Below, in pieces: positions 6,187-9,110 of a DNA stretch of 9,110 nt. Every line of letters starts with the position of its first letter. Positions within the stretch are counted from its first letter, which is position 1. The position numbers and the translations under genes were made by a program. The stretch spans positions 1 through 9,110 of the forward strand of contig JAMWBY010000053.1 of assembly GCA_023818745.1 (NCBI GenBank), read 5' to 3'. A model generated the notes under the pieces. The model did not search any database, had not been told where the DNA came from, and saw only the letters and a program-made list of their open reading frames with translations. Source of the DNA: Candidatus Omnitrophota bacterium. GTDB lineage: Bacteria; Ratteibacteria; UBA8468; B48-G9; JAFGKM01.

Positions 6187-8241
6187 CTATTTAAAAAAGT
6201 TTTCAGAAATTGATAATTTAAAAAGATTAGAAAACTTAAGCAATGGAATTAAAAGAAGCAAAGTATATAAACCAAAAGTTGGGATGAGAAATAAAGCAAA
6301 AAAAAGGGAAGAAAATAAGGCACCAACAAGGTCAATAGAATAAAATTTCCCTGTCGTATGGACTATATTTTTTTCTCTTTGTAAAAAAGATATAATCCCA
6401 AATTCAAGTCCTGTTAAAAAACCAGAAAAAAATATTAAAAAAAAGGGTAATTTCAAATTTATAAGTAAAAAATAAGCGAAAATATAAAATAAAAAATGAA
6501 AAACTTCTGAAATAAATAACATTTTTTTATCCGGAATTTTCAATACTGAAATTAAACTTCCAATAGATATTCCAGCCATAAAAATACCAAAAATTGCACT
6601 CATAAATCCATAAAAAAAGCCGTAACTTATTTGAAAAAGGAGTATAAAAATTGTTTCAAAAGTAAGACAGACAAATCCATTTGTAAATATAATTTCTGAA
6701 TAGGAAGAAATAGGGATAAGTAAAAAAATTAAAAATATTAATAAAAAGATTAAAAGTAAAAAGTCCCTTAATTTAAACAATTTTGAAAATAATTTTTCAA
6801 TTATATTTCCTACTTTCTGGGATGTCTGTGAAAAATGATAAAAAATTGAATAATATAAACAGAACTGATTTGAAATTGTATTTATTGGAACATCTTTTAT
6901 AAAAACTCTTTTTATATATTCATTTTTTTTACTTTTATCAAGAACAAAATTTAAATAATTCTCATTAAAAAATTCTTTATCATAAGAGAAACTTTTATTT
7001 TCCTGTATCTGGTTATTAGAAAAGACAAAAATTAAAGGATATGTAAAAACAAAGACATCATTCTTAAAATACTTTTTTAATGTCTTATATATTGAAGAAT
7101 GAATGTTTATAATCTGTATTCCAAAATAATCATAAGTCCCAGGCATAACAATTAAAAGATTTTCAGTAAATTTAGATATTTCTTTAAAAAATTCGTCTGT
7201 TAAAAAATAATTGTCTTTAAAACTTAAAGGAAGAGAATTTGTTATTATTAAGGTGTCAAACTTTATCTTATTTTCACTTGCAAACTTTTTTATATCTTTA
7301 TTTACAAAAATTAAATTTTTATATTGATTTTTTAAAAAATATTCTTTCAAAAGATTTATTTTTTCTTTATCAAGTTCAAAAAAATAAATTTGACCTATAT
7401 TATATTTTTTAAGTTCCTCTACCAACTCAGGATTCCCAATGACTCCAATTTTTTCTGTTTTTTTATCAAAATACAACGAAAAAAATGAAATATTCTTGAT
7501 TGAAAAATAATCTGGTTGACTTGAAATCTCTTGAAAACCATTTGAAACAAGTAATTTCTGATTCTCTTTTTTCAAAATTATAAGTTTATTGTAGAATGTC
7601 TCTTTTATTTCTTCAATAAAAAATCCCTTATATTTCATTTGGGTTGTTTTAAATTCAATTTTTTTTGAAAATGGAAGAAGTAAAATTAAAATTAATAAGA
7701 ATAAAGAAAATTTTTTATTGAAATAAATAACTGTTAAAATGTTTATTATTGACAGTAAAAAAACTAAAAAAAATAAATCAATTTTTAAGATTAGAAATAA
7801 AGGAAATAAAACTCCGCCAATTAAAAAACCACCTGCTTCATATCCATATACTTTAGCAGAACTTTTTTCTCCTCTGTAAATGAATGATAAAAGAATAAAT
7901 CTACTCCCTTCAAAAAAACCAGAAAAAAAAGAGATAAAAAAAGAGAAAATAAAAAATTTTAAATTTGAAATATAAAATGTTTTTGAAATAGAAAATCTAA
8001 AAAAAATTAAAAAGAAGATTAAAAAGAAGATTTCTAAAATTGTAAAAGATATATATTTTGTCTTATAATTTTTAGAATTTTTAAAAAAATATGAACCAGT
8101 TGCACCACCTAAAAGATAAAAAGAAATAAAAAATGAAAATGAAAATTCATTACCAAAAAATGTAGAAAATATCTCCCTTAATATAATTGACTGAATGAAA
8201 ATACCTGACAACCCTTTTAAAACAAGTAAAAAAATCCCCAT
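6187..8241 (-). CDS. Polytopic membrane protein with degenerate spermidine-synthase-like domain
   Basis: A 684-residue protein laid out as membrane helices (about 1-190), a soluble Rossmann-like domain (about 200-440), then a second membrane block (about 491-670). This matches the fused membrane/spermidine-synthase-like proteins of many bacteria. Supporting motifs are YGYEAGGFLIGG (132-143) and YSIDLVGALFSS (634-645) in membrane parts, and PINTISNQFCLYY (452-464), resembling the family's 'NTDxRPxxYY' segment. In the soluble domain E289 (FFELDKE) and D316 fit the nucleotide-binding acidic residues, but the glycine-rich loop is reduced to VIGNPEL (267-273), and the canonical catalytic aspartate position reads T334 in DTLIITNSLP. 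Aminopropyl transfer is therefore unlikely; the role is unknown. ATG 8241 directly follows an in-frame TGA. Coding sequence is extremely AT-rich and the protein is dominated by F, I, L, K and N. Confidence 0.7.
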   Translation of the reverse strand: MGIFLLVLKGLSGIFIQSIILREIFSTFFGNEFSFSFFISFYLLGGATGSYFFKNSKNYKTKYISFTILEIFFLIFFLIFFRFSISKTFYISNLKFFIFSFFISFFSGFFEGSRFILLSFIYRGEKSSAKVYGYEAGGFLIGGVLFPLFLILKIDLFFLVFLLSIINILTVIYFNKKFSLFLLILILLLPFSKKIEFKTTQMKYKGFFIEEIKETFYNKLIILKKENQKLLVSNGFQEISSQPDYFSIKNISFFSLYFDKKTEKIGVIGNPELVEELKKYNIGQIYFFELDKEKINLLKEYFLKNQYKNLIFVNKDIKKFASENKIKFDTLIITNSLPLSFKDNYFLTDEFFKEISKFTENLLIVMPGTYDYFGIQIINIHSSIYKTLKKYFKNDVFVFTYPLIFVFSNNQIQENKSFSYDKEFFNENYLNFVLDKSKKNEYIKRVFIKDVPINTISNQFCLYYSIFYHFSQTSQKVGNIIEKLFSKLFKLRDFLLLIFLLIFLIFLLIPISSYSEIIFTNGFVCLTFETIFILLFQISYGFFYGFMSAIFGIFMAGISIGSLISVLKIPDKKMLFISEVFHFLFYIFAYFLLINLKLPFFLIFFSGFLTGLEFGIISFLQREKNIVHTTGKFYSIDLVGALFSSLFFALFLIPTFGLYTLLLLIPLLKFSNLFKLSISENFFK

Positions 8242-8250
8242 TCACTCTGT

Positions 8251-8280
8251 ATTTTATCATAGTTTTAAATTTCTAAACAA
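8251..8280 (-). promoter_or_regulatory. Promoter of the membrane fusion protein, very short leader
   Basis: On the minus strand TTGTTT (8280-8275) is followed after 18 bases by TAAAAT (8256-8251), which carries an upstream TG and one base (TGATAAAAT, 8259-8251), an extended -10. An alternative -10 is TATGAT (8261-8256). Either way transcription would begin within roughly 0-8 bases of ATG 8241, and no Shine-Dalgarno sequence is seen in the intervening CAGAGTGA. The -35 abuts the terminator of the prepilin gene upstream. Confidence 0.45.
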
Positions 8281-8314
8281 AAAAAAGCCCCAGAGTCCAA
8301 AACTCCAGGGCTTT
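8279..8314 (-). terminator. Intrinsic terminator of the prepilin gene
   Basis: Read on the minus strand, AAAGCCCTGGAGT (8314-8302) pairs with ACTCTGGGGCTTT (8296-8284) around a five-base loop TTTGG, giving a 13-base-pair stem with two internal G-U pairs, followed by a run of eight T (8286-8279, partly shared with the stem). It begins 17 bases after the prepilin stop codon. In the plus direction the two wobble pairs become A-C mismatches, so it is oriented for the minus strand. Confidence 0.92.
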
Positions 8315-8328
8315 GTCTTATTTTTCTC

Positions 8329-8345
8329 TTTTTATGGATTGTAAA
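8329..8345. repeat. Copy 1 of a 17-base direct repeat at prepilin gene ends
   Basis: TTTTTATGGATTGTAAA on the plus strand covers the stop codon and last codons (…VYNP, stop) of the complete prepilin gene. It matches 9079-9095 at 16 of 17 bases, differing only at G/A. It is best explained as conserved coding sequence of tandem paralogues rather than as a separate mobile or regulatory repeat. Confidence 0.6.
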
Positions 8346-9033
8346 CTGCGCCTGATTCTCCACCACCATTCAAAAGATTTGGAAACATTTCTGTAGGAGT
8401 CATCTTACCCGCAGGTATCCATCTTACATGACCTCCAGCATAAAGAGCATTTACTCCGTCTGCCTTGTGGTTTGCTATATCCTGAGATATTTGAGTGGGC
8501 TGAAGCGGTATACCCGACGTAGAAACTCCAAATCTATAACCAGGGAATCCAATCTTATCACACATTAAAACTGTATCAACATCTGTCTGTTCATTACAAT
8601 CAATAGCATAAGCATATGAACATCCACGGTCATCTGTTTTTCCTGAAGCATCTTGTAATAAAGGAGCACCCTCTGAATGTGGATACCCACTAATACTTCC
8701 AGAAGATGTCTTGTGCCAGAGGTCAGATGGACATAAGAATGTTTTTTGCGCAGAAACATATCTTGGATATAAAAGGCCAAGGTCAAGTATAACTCTTGCT
8801 CCTGCATCTAAATAAGGACTCGTTATTGCTAAACCAGAATTGGGGAAGAATTCTTTATAGTCCTGTGCATACATTTTTATTGCAAGACCAAGTTGTTTTA
8901 AGTTTGATATACATACGCTTCTTCTTGCTTGTTCCCTTGCTCTTGCAAGTGCTGGCAGTAACATCGCTGCAAGAATCGCAATGATAGCAATTACCACCAG
9001 CAATTCAATTAATGTAAACCCTCTTTTTCTCAT
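8332..9033 (-). CDS. Type IV prepilin-like (PulG/pseudopilin family) protein
   Basis: A 233-residue secreted or pilus-like protein with a class III signal: MRKRG, cleavage predicted after G5, N-methylated F6 and the conserved glutamate E10, then a hydrophobic helix to about residue 29. The helix continues into ARAREQARRSVCISNLKQLGLAIKMYAQDY, typical of the large PulG-like families of Planctomycetes and Lentisphaerae. Middle features are LYPRYVSAQKTFLCPSD (88-104) and the end carries HKADGVNALYAGGHVRWI (189-206), a variant of the H-X9-DG motif with glycine in place of the aspartate. Maturation would need a PilD-type peptidase encoded elsewhere. ATG 9033 has an almost ideal ribosome binding site, suggesting strong expression. 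Base composition is clearly richer in G and C than the neighbours (24-28 of 60 in three hand-counted blocks against 12 of 60 in an ileS block). An intrinsic terminator follows. Confidence 0.9.
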   Translation of the reverse strand: MRKRGFTLIELLVVIAIIAILAAMLLPALARAREQARRSVCISNLKQLGLAIKMYAQDYKEFFPNSGLAITSPYLDAGARVILDLGLLYPRYVSAQKTFLCPSDLWHKTSSGSISGYPHSEGAPLLQDASGKTDDRGCSYAYAIDCNEQTDVDTVLMCDKIGFPGYRFGVSTSGIPLQPTQISQDIANHKADGVNALYAGGHVRWIPAGKMTPTEMFPNLLNGGGESGAVYNP

Positions 9034-9039
9034 CTTTCT

Positions 9040-9050
9040 TCACCTCCTTT
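9040..9050 (-). promoter_or_regulatory. Near-perfect ribosome binding site of the prepilin gene
   Basis: AAAGGAGGTGA on the minus strand is complementary to about ten bases of the usual bacterial 16S rRNA 3' end, with AGGAGG (9048-9043) nine bases before ATG 9033. It is the strongest such site in the window and confirms the start codon of the prepilin gene. Confidence 0.88.
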
Positions 9051-9078
9051 CAAAACTTTTTATAATTTTCTTTGTCAT

Positions 9079-9095
9079 TTTTTATGGATTATAAA
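9079..9095. repeat. Copy 2 of a 17-base direct repeat at prepilin gene ends
   Basis: TTTTTATGGATTATAAA covers the stop codon and final YNP codons of the partial prepilin-like gene at the right edge, and is the partner of 8329-8345. Confidence 0.6.
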
Positions 9096-9110
9096 GTAGT
9101 CCCCAATTAC
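9082..9110 (-). CDS. 3' end of a second prepilin-like gene (partial)
   Basis: Only the last eight codons and a TAA stop (9084-9082) are inside the window; they encode NWGLLYNP. The neighbouring prepilin-like protein ends GAVYNP at the same place relative to its stop, and the DNA around the two stops is nearly identical (16 of 17 bases). I infer a tandem paralogue whose body lies beyond the right edge. It is separated from the downstream copy by 48 bases that hold only the ribosome binding site and no terminator, so the two are probably co-transcribed. The evidence is short, hence moderate confidence. Confidence 0.5.

Noticed and set aside
6187..8241. Functional spermidine synthase (speE)
   Set aside because: The glycine-rich loop and the catalytic aspartate position are not conserved, and the protein is a membrane fusion more than twice the usual length.
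8565..8984. Two small open frames overlapping the prepilin gene (minus 8565-8807 and plus 8796-8984)
   Set aside because: The prepilin frame is well supported by its signal, motifs and ribosome binding site; these are alternative-frame shadows.

Overview
The window comes from a very AT-rich bacterial chromosome. The isoleucyl-tRNA synthetase is of the bacterial type, ribosome binding sites are classical AGGAGG sites, and the promoters look sigma70-like. The type IV prepilin-like proteins at the right edge (N-terminal GFTLIELLVVIAIIAIL, CPSD in the middle, a degenerate H-X9-DG-like C-terminus) resemble families that are abundant in Planctomycetes, Lentisphaerae, Verrucomicrobia and Omnitrophota-like lineages. 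A low-GC uncultivated relative of that broad group is my best guess, with low confidence. The gene set is mainly housekeeping. I see no mobile element, CRISPR array, tRNA or rRNA, and no stretch longer than about 90 bases without a gene.

Left half, plus strand (1-4552): the 3' end of a TauE/SafE-type membrane transporter gene is followed by a promoter with an extended -10 at 259-267. Downstream lies a tightly packed four-gene operon: a WrbA-like flavodoxin, ileS, a YacP-type NYN-domain nuclease and a translin-family protein. The ribosome binding site of ileS lies at the end of the flavodoxin gene, the nuclease gene overlaps the end of ileS by 26 bases, and the translin gene overlaps the nuclease gene by about 50 bases.

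Right half, minus strand (9110-4525, read right to left): the 3' end of one prepilin-like gene, a complete second prepilin-like gene, a strong intrinsic terminator (8279-8314), a large membrane protein carrying a degenerate spermidine-synthase-like domain, then htpX (membrane zinc protease) and larB (nickel-pincer cofactor synthesis). The last two are joined by a TAATG stop/start overlap and preceded by a recognisable promoter. The two halves converge, and the translin and larB coding regions overlap tail to tail by 28 bases.

The most interesting element is the pair at 3496-4552. A PIN-like NYN nuclease is translationally coupled to a bacterial translin-family protein that appears to keep the acidic pair used for RNA cleavage by eukaryotic TRAX. 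This suggests an undescribed bacterial RNA-processing module, although the functional link is inference. Other points of interest are the degenerate synthase-membrane fusion, the tandem prepilins with shared C-terminal YNP tails and much higher GC than their neighbours, and the nearly leaderless start of the large membrane protein.
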